Made by a program: the position numbers and the translations under genes. A DNA stretch of 17,112 bases from positions 1 through 17,112 of the forward strand of contig CALVIQ010000097.1 in NCBI GenBank assembly GCA_944331815.1, read 5' to 3'. The notes below the pieces were generated by a model. It had not been told where the DNA came from, did not search any database, and worked only from the letters and a program-made list of their open reading frames with translations. This DNA comes from an uncultured Bacilli bacterium (lineage in GTDB: Bacteria > Bacillota_I > Bacilli_A > RF39 > UBA660). Shown here piece by piece: positions 6,792-15,314 of this stretch; the stretch's first letter is position 1; every line of letters begins with the position of its first letter.

Positions 6792-9107
6792 ATGAAAAAA
6801 GATATATTTTTTACTGGATTCACACTAGTTGAATTGTTAGGCGTTATTATAGTATTAGGTGTAATAGCACTTATAACATTTCCAATAGTAGACAAATTAA
6901 TAAAAGATAGCAAAGAACAAGCATTAGAAAGAATTATTGATAATATAGAGGAAGCTGCGTATAGTTATAGCGTAGAAAATGATATAGGATTTCCTATGAA
7001 TAAAACAGAATTATCTTTAAATAAAATTCAACAGGAAGGATATTTAAATACTACAATAATTAATCCAATTACTAATAAAGAATTACAAGGATGTGTTTGG
7101 TATTATTGGGATGTTAATATTAGACAATATATATTTGAATACGATATGGAATGTATAAAAAAAGATAATCCACCTGAAATAAATATAGCATATGATGAAT
7201 CTTTAATAAATAATAATGGTTGGGCTAAAGAAAATGTTGCAGTTACATTAATAGGAAATGGAGATGTTAAATACTGTATATCTAACAGTGAATGTGAGCC
7301 AAACGAATTAATTGAAGAAAATAATTATACAAAATTTATAACAACAGAAGGAATTTCATATGTATGTGCAGTAACTACAAATAGTTTAGGAAGTAGTGAT
7401 GTTCTATGTAAAAATATTAATATAGACAAAACCCCTCCAACAATAAGTGGTGTAGGTGATATTATAGTTGATAAAAATGAAAATGTAAATTTGAGTGATG
7501 GAGTAATTTATGATGATACATTATCACAAATATCTGGAAATTTAACAATATCACCATCATCTATAGATACATCAGTAACAGGAGTAAAACAAGTAGTATA
7601 TAGAGTAAGTGATAAAGCTGGAAATATAAGAGAAGTTGTAAGAAGAATAATTGTTGATGCAAACGCTCCAACGATTGCGTTTAGTTTAGTTGATGATAAC
7701 GCTATTAATTCAAATGGTTGGGCTAATAAAAACTTTTATGTAAGAGCAACAATAAATGATAATAGTGGAAGTGGAATAAAAATGGCTAAAAGTTGTTCAA
7801 CAAATATTAGTAGTGAATGTACTCCGACTGCGAATTTTACAGGAAATACAAATGATTTTTATATATCGGTAGAAGGTAGTAATCGAATTTGTATAGAAGT
7901 TACAGATAATAATGATAAAACAAGTAAAGTGTGTAGTGATACATATAAATTAGATAAAACAGCTCCTGTTGCAGGAACAGTAACATTATCCGGAACATTA
8001 GGAAGCAATAATTGGTATACAACTAATGTGACAATTAATAAAGTAAATGGAACAGATAGTCTATCTGGACATAGTAATACAACAAGTAATATATCAAGTA
8101 TAATGTCTAATACAACAGGAACGACAGTAACAATAACAACTACGGATTTGGCTGGTAATTCATCAAGTAGAAATTATACAATAAAAGTTGATAAAAACAA
8201 ACCAACAGTTACTCCAAAAAGTGGAACACTAGAAATAACTGAAGGTGATAGTAATGTTGTAAGTAATTATTTTAATTACAGTTATAGTATAAGCGGTGGA
8301 AGTATAAGTTGCAGTCCAGTTAATACGAATAGCTTAAATGTTGGTACACAAACAATAAGTTGTACTGCAATAGGTGGCAATGGTTTGAGTGCAACTGGAA
8401 CAAAGCAAATATTAGTTAATGCGGCATATTCATTTGAAAATGATTCATGGGCAACTATAGCTAATAATATAAAAAATGGTAATGCTAGTGTATATAATGT
8501 AGGTGATACAAAAGAGGTAACATTATCTGGTTATGGTACATTTACATTACGAATAGCAAATAATTCAACGCCAGCAGAGTGTTCAGCATCAGGTTTTTCA
8601 CAAACAGCATGTGGATTTGTAGTTGAATTTGTGGACATAATAACAAATAAAGAAATGAATACAGCTGGTATTACTGGTACTAATTCAGGAGGATGGCCAT
8701 CAAGTCAAATGTATAGTTTTATTAATAATGATATATATAATTCATTACCAAGTGATCTTAAGAATGTAATAATAAATACATATGTTGTATCAGGTTATGG
8801 AAGTAATAATTCTTCCAATTTTACATCAACAGATAATCTTTATTTATTATCTTCAATGGAAGTGTGGGGGATTGATAATGATACAGCTGCAAATAAAACA
8901 AGACAATTAGATTATTATAGAAATAGAAATGTATCTACAAGCAATTATTCTGATGCAATAAAAACTTATCAATCAAATGCAAGTAAATGGTGGTTACGTA
9001 CTCCAATATCTGATTATGGATTTGTATTTGTTAGTAGTAATGGGTCATCTGATATAATAACTGCTCGTGATTCTCATGGGGTAGCACCAGCTTTTAGAAT
9101 AGGATAA
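6792..9107 (+). CDS. Large prepilin-like surface protein with Ig-like repeats and DUF6273-like C-terminal domain
   Basis: The protein has 771 residues. It begins with a prepilin motif, G9|FTLVE, and a hydrophobic helix to about 35. A pseudopilin-like region (about 36-125) follows, with KIQQEGYLNTTIINP. About five Ig-like modules then follow (roughly 128-213, 214-290, 291-390, 391-468, 469-543), recognisable by repeated DKTPP/DKTAP/DKNKP borders, NGWA and VSDKAGN or TDLAGN turns, and paired cysteines. Residues about 546-771 fit a DUF6273-like domain: GDTKEVTLSGYGTFTLRI early, YLLSSMEVWG, WWLRTP (733-738) and GVAPAFRI at the end. The expected form is a pilin-anchored rod with a C-terminal binding module outside the cell. 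Alanine and threonine codons are mostly gca and aca, unlike leuS and metG. The gene has its own promoter and converges on the flippase gene 17 bases beyond its stop. Function and ligand are unknown; domain borders are approximate. Confidence 0.85.
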   Translation: MKKDIFFTGFTLVELLGVIIVLGVIALITFPIVDKLIKDSKEQALERIIDNIEEAAYSYSVENDIGFPMNKTELSLNKIQQEGYLNTTIINPITNKELQGCVWYYWDVNIRQYIFEYDMECIKKDNPPEINIAYDESLINNNGWAKENVAVTLIGNGDVKYCISNSECEPNELIEENNYTKFITTEGISYVCAVTTNSLGSSDVLCKNINIDKTPPTISGVGDIIVDKNENVNLSDGVIYDDTLSQISGNLTISPSSIDTSVTGVKQVVYRVSDKAGNIREVVRRIIVDANAPTIAFSLVDDNAINSNGWANKNFYVRATINDNSGSGIKMAKSCSTNISSECTPTANFTGNTNDFYISVEGSNRICIEVTDNNDKTSKVCSDTYKLDKTAPVAGTVTLSGTLGSNNWYTTNVTINKVNGTDSLSGHSNTTSNISSIMSNTTGTTVTITTTDLAGNSSSRNYTIKVDKNKPTVTPKSGTLEITEGDSNVVSNYFNYSYSISGGSISCSPVNTNSLNVGTQTISCTAIGGNGLSATGTKQILVNAAYSFENDSWATIANNIKNGNASVYNVGDTKEVTLSGYGTFTLRIANNSTPAECSASGFSQTACGFVVEFVDIITNKEMNTAGITGTNSGGWPSSQMYSFINNDIYNSLPSDLKNVIINTYVVSGYGSNNSSNFTSTDNLYLLSSMEVWGIDNDTAANKTRQLDYYRNRNVSTSNYSDAIKTYQSNASKWWLRTPISDYGFVFVSSNGSSDIITARDSHGVAPAFRIG

Positions 9108-9124
9108 TATTTATAAATAAAATT

Positions 9125-10414
9125 TTATATTAATTGTTTAACTTTTATTATATGATGAATAGTAACATATAAAATATTAATACAACTTGCTATTATTAAA
9201 CTATAAATACCTAATTTGAATAAACAACAAATTATTAAAACTATAGTTCTTAATATCATACCTACTAATGTTCCAAACATAGCACTATTGCTTTTACCCA
9301 TTGCTTGTAATGATGTTGTTAGTGGTGATTGAATATAATGTAATAAACAAATAGGGGCTAATACTTTGATATAAGTAATACCTTCGTTTGTATTAAATAT
9401 TAATTTTAAAGGTATTTCAGGTATTAAGACAAATATAATTGTAGCTGGAATACCTATTAATAATGAAATAAATATAGCTTGTTTAATTTTATTTCTAGTA
9501 TATTTATAATGTTTATTAGAGTATCCATTACTTACAATTGGAAGTAATGCCTGAGATATTGCTCCCGTAAAAAATGAAGGTAATAGTATTAATGGCATAA
9601 CATAACCATTTAAAATACCATATTCGTTTAAAATGTATTGATTTGAAAAACCAGTTTTTATTAAAAAATAAGTTAAAATAATTGGTTCAAAAAACATACC
9701 AATTGTACCTATTAATCTAGATCCAGTTGTTGGTAAACTTATTTCCAATATGTCTTTGATATTACTTAATGAAGGGGTAATATCTTTTTTATATAATTTA
9801 AAATTTTTAGGTAAAAAGAAAAATAATATAAATATTGAAGTTAATTCACTTATAATATTTGATAAAATTAAAAATGCAACTGCAAATTCTAAACCTTTAA
9901 GTAAAAAGAAAGGCGTAAATAAAATAATACTAATTAATCTTGTTACATCTTCTAAAACATTAGATAAAACATGTGGAAACATTCTTTGTTTACCAAAAAA
10001 ATACCCTCTTAATATTCCTGATATTGAGATGAATGGTAATACTAAAGCAATAGCTATGATGGAATAATATGTTCTATTTTCATGTAATAAATTATTCGAA
10101 ATAAATTTAGCAAACAAAAATATAAATAACATAACAAAAATATTAATAATGATAATTAAAAACAAACTAGAAAAAACTAATTTTTTATTGTTTCGTTTAT
10201 CTTCGGACACTAATTTTGATATAGCAGTTGGTAATCCTAAAGTACATATTGCTATAAATAACATAAAAGTAGGATTAACTAACATGTATAAACCAATTCC
10301 TTCAGTACCTACTAATCTAGTCATAACTATTTTAATAACCATACTTAATATTTTTGTTATAAATCCACCGATAATTAAAATAATAGTTGATACAATAAAT
10401 TTATTTTTTTTCAT
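9125..10414 (-). CDS. SpoVB/MurJ-like polytopic lipid-linked oligosaccharide flippase (MOP superfamily)
   Basis: The protein has 429 residues and is almost wholly hydrophobic, with about 12 membrane segments. The N-terminus has GGFITKILSMVIKIVMTRLVGTEG as the typical first helix and loop of SpoVB/YtgP-type proteins, then GLPTAISKLVSE and ISGILRGYFFGKQRM. These match the polysaccharide-export/MATE-like flippase fold that moves undecaprenyl-linked sugars or lipid II across the membrane. It is shorter than B. subtilis SpoVB (about 518 residues), mainly at the C-terminus. There is no sporulation context here, so a wall or surface polymer role is more likely than a spore role. The start (complement of 10412-10414) follows AAAGGTG. 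It is divergent from the nuclease gene at 10506. The substrate cannot be told from sequence. Confidence 0.85.
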   Translation of the reverse strand: MKKNKFIVSTIILIIGGFITKILSMVIKIVMTRLVGTEGIGLYMLVNPTFMLFIAICTLGLPTAISKLVSEDKRNNKKLVFSSLFLIIIINIFVMLFIFLFAKFISNNLLHENRTYYSIIAIALVLPFISISGILRGYFFGKQRMFPHVLSNVLEDVTRLISIILFTPFFLLKGLEFAVAFLILSNIISELTSIFILFFFLPKNFKLYKKDITPSLSNIKDILEISLPTTGSRLIGTIGMFFEPIILTYFLIKTGFSNQYILNEYGILNGYVMPLILLPSFFTGAISQALLPIVSNGYSNKHYKYTRNKIKQAIFISLLIGIPATIIFVLIPEIPLKLIFNTNEGITYIKVLAPICLLHYIQSPLTTSLQAMGKSNSAMFGTLVGMILRTIVLIICCLFKLGIYSLIIASCINILYVTIHHIIKVKQLI

Positions 10415-10441
10415 AAATCACCTTTAAAAATATTAATTTTT

Positions 10442-10470
10442 CTTATATAATATATGTATAAGTTTTTCAA
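10442..10470 (-). promoter_or_regulatory. Promoter of the flippase gene
   Basis: On the minus strand TTGAAA (complement of 10465-10470), a 17-base spacer and TATAAG (complement of 10442-10447) lie about 28 bases before the start codon. The 91-base intergenic region must also hold the promoter of the divergent nuclease gene, for which I see no convincing pair of boxes. Confidence 0.6.
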
Positions 10471-10505
10471 AATAAAACTGATTAATTTATTAAGGAAGTG
10501 TAATA

Positions 10506-11522
10506 ATGCTAGAAAATAATAGTCAATATTTTGAAGTACTAAATGACATTAAAAATACTTTAATAACTACAAGAAATAAAATAATTGAGAATGCTAATAA
10601 AGATTTGATATTAATGTATTATAAAATTGGTCTAAAATTAATAGAGAATAATAAATGGGGATCATCATTTATTGATACTTTAGCAAAAGATTTAAAAATA
10701 GAATTTCCAAATATTAAGGGAATGTCAGCTAGAAATTTAAGGTATATGAAAAAATTTGCAACTGAATTTGATAATGATGAATTTTTGCAAGGATTCCTTG
10801 CAAAATTATCTTGGAACCATAATCAAATATTGTTAGATAGAATAAAAGATAACAACATCAGAAAATGGTACGCTAAAGAATGTGTTACTAATGGTTGGAC
10901 AACATCGGTTTTAATCCATCAAATATCAAGTAAATTATATGAAAGACAAGCTTTATTAGAAAATAAAATTACAAATTTTGATGATGCATTACCTAGTCCA
11001 AATAATGAGCAAGTTAAATATTTACTAAAAGATCCTTATATTTTTGATTTCATAACTAACAATAGTTTAAAAGAATTGGATATTGAACAACAATTGACAT
11101 CTAATATTACTAAATTATTATTAGAATTAGGTAATGGTTTTGCTTTTGTGGGTAAACAGTATCATTTAGAAATAGAAGATGAAGATTATTATATTGATTT
11201 ATTGTTTTATAATTTAAAGGTTAGAAGTTATGTTGTTATAGAATTAAAAACAACTGAGTTTAAGCCAGAATATGCAGGAAAGCTTAATTTTTATTTAAGT
11301 GCTGTAGATAAATATATTAAGGATGAAAAAGATAATCCTACTTTTGGTATTTTATTATGTAAAGATAAAAAGAAAGTGACTGCTGAATTAGCGTTAAAAG
11401 ATATTAATAAACCAATTGGTGTAAGTGAATATAAAATTTTGTCAGAAATACCAGAATTTCTAGAAAATACACTACCTAGCATTGAAGATATTAAAAAAAG
11501 ATTAGAAAATGACCTTTTATAG
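10506..11522 (+). CDS. DUF1016/YhcG-family PD-(D/E)XK nuclease domain protein
   Basis: The protein has 338 residues. The N-terminal half (about 8-150) is the helical YhcG_N/DUF1016 domain, with YYKIGLKLIE, WGSSFIDTLAKDL, GMSARNLRYMKKF and the LSWNHNQILL block. The C-terminal half (about 160-330) is a PD-(D/E)XK nuclease fold: FVGKQYHLEIEDEDYYIDLL with Asp231, then VVIELK with Glu246 and Lys248, and the helix LNFYLSAVD. All catalytic positions are present, so it looks active. The family is widespread, patchily distributed and often linked to mobile or defence regions; its cellular role is not settled. The start is ATG 10506 behind AAGGAAG. No partner methylase or restriction gene is nearby, so this is a solitary copy. 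Confidence 0.92.
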   Translation: MLENNSQYFEVLNDIKNTLITTRNKIIENANKDLILMYYKIGLKLIENNKWGSSFIDTLAKDLKIEFPNIKGMSARNLRYMKKFATEFDNDEFLQGFLAKLSWNHNQILLDRIKDNNIRKWYAKECVTNGWTTSVLIHQISSKLYERQALLENKITNFDDALPSPNNEQVKYLLKDPYIFDFITNNSLKELDIEQQLTSNITKLLLELGNGFAFVGKQYHLEIEDEDYYIDLLFYNLKVRSYVVIELKTTEFKPEYAGKLNFYLSAVDKYIKDEKDNPTFGILLCKDKKKVTAELALKDINKPIGVSEYKILSEIPEFLENTLPSIEDIKKRLENDLL

Positions 11523-11563
11523 TTTAATTTAAAATAATTGTTAAAAAAGGAATGGGAATAAAA

Positions 11564-11839
11564 ATGGAAGTAGAATTTAATAGTTTAGAAGAATTATATA
11601 ATAGATTAAAGCCAGCGTTGATAACTAAAAAAAACGAAATGAATAGAAGTGGTTACAAATATATTAAAATAGAAGATATTTGGAATTATTTAAAAGAAGT
11701 AAAATGGAAAAAAGCTAAAGATTTATCATTATATGAAATGGTAAGTGATGTTTTAAATGTTGATGATTTATTAATTGATGATTATTTAAAACAAAAATTA
11801 AACTTAAGAAATAGAGAAATATATTTTAAAGAAGAGTGA
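11564..11839 (+). CDS. comN: ComN-like post-transcriptional regulator
   Basis: The protein has 91 residues from this start and matches the small Post_transc_reg (ComN/YrzD) family: LYNRLKPALITKKNEM, then GYKYIKIEDIWNYLKEVKWKK, then LYEMVSDVLNV and a DYL segment. In B. subtilis ComN acts on comE mRNA localisation and competence gene output. Here its direct neighbour is rel, which starts 4 bases after its stop. An earlier in-frame ATG at 11552 would give 95 residues, but AAGG lies only one or two bases from it. AGGA at 11548-11551 and GGGA at 11554-11557 are better spaced for ATG 11564. The gene follows the nuclease gene by about 40 bases with no visible promoter. Confidence 0.8.
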   Translation: MEVEFNSLEELYNRLKPALITKKNEMNRSGYKYIKIEDIWNYLKEVKWKKAKDLSLYEMVSDVLNVDDLLIDDYLKQKLNLRNREIYFKEE

Positions 11840-11843
11840 TAAT

Positions 11844-13982
11844 ATGAAAGTAACAAAAATAAGTAAATATGAACAATTAGAAGATAAAATAAAAACGTAT
11901 ATTAAAAATGAAGATGAAATAAATGAAATAAAAAAAGCTTATGAATTTGCTAGTATTAAACATTTTGGTCAAAAACGTAATAGTGGTGAAGATTATATTA
12001 TTCATCCTTTAAATGTTGCCTTTATATTAAGTGAAATTCATGCCGATAGTAAAACTATTGAAGCAGCACTACTTCATGATACTATCGAAGATTGTGATGT
12101 AACAAAAGAAGAAATAGAAAATTTATTTGGAGAAGAAGTTGCTAAATTAGTTGAAAGTATTACTAAAATAAATAAATTAAATTTTAGTGGCGATACAGAA
12201 GCATTAATTGCTAATCAAAGAAAAATATTAGTTGGTATGACAGAAGATGTTAGAGTAATTATTTTAAAATTAGCAGATCGTCTTCATAATATGCGTACAT
12301 TATGGGCATTATCAGAAAAAAGACAAAAAGCTAACGCTAAAGAAACATTAGATATATTTACTCCTATAGCCCATAGATTAGGTATTAATACAATAAAATC
12401 AGAATTAGAGGATTTATCTTTAAGATATTTAAAGCCAGATGCTTATTATCAAATAGTAGAAAAATTAAATAAAACTAAAGTAGAGCGAGATAATTATATT
12501 GTTGAAATGATGGATAGTGTTTCTAAATTGTTAAATGAACACAACATCAAACATGAAATAAAAGGTAGAAGTAAAAGTATCTATAGTATTTATAAAAAGT
12601 TAGATAAAGGTAAGTCATTTAATGAAATTTATGATTTATTAGCTTTGAGAGTATTTGTTGATACAGAAGCAGAATGTTATCAAGTTTTAGGTCTTATTCA
12701 TTCTAAATTTAGACCAATTCCTAAAAGATTTAAAGATTATGTAGCAATGCCTAAAACAAATATGTATCAATCACTTCATACAACCGTATTTGGTATTGAT
12801 GGACAGTTATTTGAAATCCAAATAAGAACCTATGAAATGGATAAAGTAGCTGAATGTGGTATTGCTTCACACTGGTCATACAAAGAAGGTAAATCTAATA
12901 TGCAAAGTGAGATGGAACAAAAATTACAATTTTTTAGAGTTATTATGGAACTTAAAAATGAGGAAAGTGAAGAACATTTTGTTGATTCAGTAAAAGAGGA
13001 TGTTTTAAAAGATACAATATATGTATTTACACCTATGGGAGATGTTATAGAATTACCAAACGGTTCAACACCAATTGATTTTGCTTATCGAGTTCATTCT
13101 AAAGTGGGAGATACAACAGTTGGTGCTATTGTAAATAATAATATAGTACCACTTGATTATAAATTAAAAGATAATGATATTGTAAAAATAAATACTAACA
13201 AAAGTTCAACACCTAGTCAAGAATGGTTGAATATAGTAAAAACATCACAAGCAAAAAATAAAATAAAGGCATTCTTTAATAAAACTTCTAAAGAAGATAA
13301 TTATAATAAAGGTGAAGATTTATTAAATAAAGAATTAAGAAAAAGAAAAATGTCTAATGCAATATTTATGGATAATATTGATAAGGTATTAGAAGAGTTA
13401 AAATGTGCAGATATTAATGAATTATATATAAATATTGGAAGTAATAAATATACTGCTACACAAGTTGTTAATATTATAACTGATGAGAATATAACTAAAG
13501 AAGAAATTATTTTAAATAAAACTAAAGATAAAGAAGTAATATTACCAACTTTGAAAAATGATATTATGGTAGAAGGAATTGATGATATTAAAGTAAATAT
13601 TGCTTCTTGTTGTAAACCAATTAAAGGAGATAGAATAGTAGGATATATTACTAAGGGAAATGGTATAACAGTTCATCGTATGGTATGTCCAAATGTAAGT
13701 GATTTAAATGAACGATTAATTGATGTTAAATGGAATGATACTAATAAAAAATATCCAACTAGTTTATTAATTAAATCTTTGGATAATAATATATTAATGA
13801 ATATAGTAGCTAAAACATCAAATACTGATATAATTATTCAAAGTATTAAGTCTTTATCAAGTGGTAATGATTATATTTATCAAATTACTGTTTTAGTTGA
13901 AAATAAAGAAAGATTAGTAAAATATATGAATGACTTAAATATGATACCTAATGTTTTATCAGTAGAAAGGTTAATAAAATGA
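11844..13982 (+). CDS. rel: Bifunctional (p)ppGpp synthetase/hydrolase Rel
   Basis: This long RelA/SpoT homologue (712 residues) makes and degrades (p)ppGpp in the stringent response. The HD hydrolase domain has HP at 54-55, the HD pair at 78-79 (ALLHDTIED) and LADRLHNMR with Asp145. All these are intact, so hydrolysis should work. The synthetase domain has GRSKSIYSIYKKL (from about 241), RFKD (295-298; the RXKD form of bifunctional enzymes) and NMYQSLHTTV. A TGS domain spans about 388-450 (DTIYVFTPMGDVIELPNGST). A zinc-finger-type segment follows with SCCKPIKGD and VHRMVCPN, and a C-terminal ACT domain covers roughly 640-712. The C-terminal half senses uncharged tRNA on the ribosome. The start ATG 11844 has only a weak AAGAG upstream. 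The stop overlaps dtd by four bases (ATGA). Confidence 0.96.
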   Translation: MKVTKISKYEQLEDKIKTYIKNEDEINEIKKAYEFASIKHFGQKRNSGEDYIIHPLNVAFILSEIHADSKTIEAALLHDTIEDCDVTKEEIENLFGEEVAKLVESITKINKLNFSGDTEALIANQRKILVGMTEDVRVIILKLADRLHNMRTLWALSEKRQKANAKETLDIFTPIAHRLGINTIKSELEDLSLRYLKPDAYYQIVEKLNKTKVERDNYIVEMMDSVSKLLNEHNIKHEIKGRSKSIYSIYKKLDKGKSFNEIYDLLALRVFVDTEAECYQVLGLIHSKFRPIPKRFKDYVAMPKTNMYQSLHTTVFGIDGQLFEIQIRTYEMDKVAECGIASHWSYKEGKSNMQSEMEQKLQFFRVIMELKNEESEEHFVDSVKEDVLKDTIYVFTPMGDVIELPNGSTPIDFAYRVHSKVGDTTVGAIVNNNIVPLDYKLKDNDIVKINTNKSSTPSQEWLNIVKTSQAKNKIKAFFNKTSKEDNYNKGEDLLNKELRKRKMSNAIFMDNIDKVLEELKCADINELYINIGSNKYTATQVVNIITDENITKEEIILNKTKDKEVILPTLKNDIMVEGIDDIKVNIASCCKPIKGDRIVGYITKGNGITVHRMVCPNVSDLNERLIDVKWNDTNKKYPTSLLIKSLDNNILMNIVAKTSNTDIIIQSIKSLSSGNDYIYQITVLVENKERLVKYMNDLNMIPNVLSVERLIK

Positions 13983-14416
13983 AATTAGTAGTTCAAAGAA
14001 GTAAAAATTCTAAAGTATTAATTGATAATAAAATAGTTGGCAAAATAGATAAAGGATTAGTTGTTTTAGTAGGATTTACTCATACTGATACACAAGAAGA
14101 AATAAAGAAATTAACTAAAAAATTAGTTAATTTAAGGATTTTTGATGATGAAAATCATATTATGAATAAATCAATATTAGATGTTAATGGAGAAATATTA
14201 TCCGTTTCACAATTTACTTTATATGCAGATTGTAAAAAAGGTAATAGACCTAGCTATATAAATTCAATGAAAGCAGACACTGCTAAAAAGTTATATGAAT
14301 TATTTAACGAAGAAATAAAAAAATATGATATACATTTAGAAACTGGTATTTTTCAAGCTGATATGTTAGTTGAAATTAATAATGATGGACCAGTTACTAT
14401 TATATTGGAAGATTAA
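13979..14416 (+). CDS. dtd: D-aminoacyl-tRNA deacylase
   Basis: The protein has 145 residues, the usual length. It recycles D-aminoacyl-tRNA (and Gly-tRNA-Ala) by hydrolysis of the ester bond. The catalytic block SQFTLYAD (77-84) and the cross-subunit GPVT motif (137-140), with the Gly-cis-Pro that enforces chiral selectivity, are both present. The N-terminal MKLVVQRSKNSKVLID is typical. ATGA overlap with rel shows translational coupling, and rel-dtd adjacency is common in Bacillota. Confidence 0.97.
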   Translation: MKLVVQRSKNSKVLIDNKIVGKIDKGLVVLVGFTHTDTQEEIKKLTKKLVNLRIFDDENHIMNKSILDVNGEILSVSQFTLYADCKKGNRPSYINSMKADTAKKLYELFNEEIKKYDIHLETGIFQADMLVEINNDGPVTIILED

Positions 14417-14486
14417 TTATAGATTGAAGGTGTAAATTATAGAAAATAAAATCATAAAAACAGAATTAAAAGTAAATGATAATTTA

Positions 14487-15029
14487 GTGAGCGTGATAAG
14501 AATTAATGAAATAGATTATATATCTTTAACTGACTTGGCACGTTATAAAAATTCAAACAATCCAGGGGATGTTATAATTAAATGGATGAGCAATAAAAGT
14601 TCATTTGAGTTTTATTGCTTATGGGAAGAACTATTTAATGAAAATTTTAAACTAGCGGAATCTCGCGAGTTTAAAAATGATTCTGCAAACCAATCTTTTA
14701 CAATGAGTCCATCAAGATGGATAAAAGAAACTAATGCTAAAGGTTTTATAAGCAAACGTGGAAAGTATGATGGAGGAACATTTGCACATCCAGATATTGC
14801 TTTAGAATTTGCTTCTTGGTTAGATCCAACCTTTAAGTTATATTTAATAAAAGAATTTGAACGATTAAAATATAATGAAAGTTATAATGAAAAAATAGAA
14901 TGGTCTGTACGAAGAAGTTTATCTAAAACTAATTATTTAGTTCATACTGATAGTGTGAAACAATATATAGTACCTCATTTAACAGATAAACAAAAAAGTT
15001 TATTTATGCAAATGAAGCAGATGTTATAA
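14487..15029 (+). pseudogene. KilA-N domain protein, N-terminal fragment of a frameshifted gene
   Basis: The frame encodes a KilA-N DNA-binding domain: NEIDYISLTDLARYKN, VIIKWMSNKSSFEF, FTMSPSRWIKETNA, GGTFAHPDIALEFASWLDP and FKLYLIKEFERLK. Such proteins are common in phage and mobile elements. GTG 14487 is the first standard start. The frame is open back to 14436 with a plausible family N-terminus (IENKIIKTELKV). GAAGGTG sits at 14426-14432, about six bases before an ATA codon (14439), so the original start may have been ATG mutated to ATA. At the 3' end the frame breaks after residues KSL near 15000. The missing C-terminus continues one frame back at 15005. About 70 bases separate it from dtd. 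Confidence 0.8.
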
Positions 15030-15046
15030 ATGTTGCGTTATTTGGG

Positions 15047-15301
15047 ATGACAGCCAAAGAATGGAGAAATCAGCATCCTGAATTACAAGGAAATATTAGA
15101 GATTATACAGATATTTTGCATTTAGTTATATTAAGTAATTTAGAAGTTTTAAATAGTAATATGATTGAAAATGATATATCACAAGAAGAAAGATTAGAAA
15201 AATTAAATAATGTTGCAATAAAAGAATTACAGCTATTGTCCAATGACAAAAATATTGTTGGAATAAACAAAATTGAAAGTAAAGAAAAATTACTTAATTA
15301 G
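15047..15301 (+). pseudogene. C-terminal fragment of the same KilA-N gene
   Basis: This frame (frame -1 relative to the preceding fragment) is open from 15005 and reads YANEADVINVALFGMTAKEW, the segment that normally continues KilA-N proteins of this type. It is followed by RNQHPELQGNIRDYTDILHL, then LSNLEVLNSNMI and EERLEKLNNVAIKELQLL. A single missing base between about 14991 and 15005, next to a run of six A (14992-14997), would join it to the upstream fragment. The first ATG (15047) lies inside this conserved region and has no clear ribosome-binding site, so independent expression is doubtful. Confidence 0.75.
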
Positions 15302-15314
15302 AAAGTGAGAAATT

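Noticed and set aside
9750..10427. Two plus-strand open frames opposite the flippase gene
   Set aside because: They are antisense to a well-supported membrane protein, with lysine/asparagine-rich sequence and no family features.
14991..15008. Programmed -1 frameshift in the KilA-N gene
   Set aside because: No X-XXY-YYZ slippery heptamer lies in the correct register and no downstream structure is evident; a mutation or sequencing error fits better.
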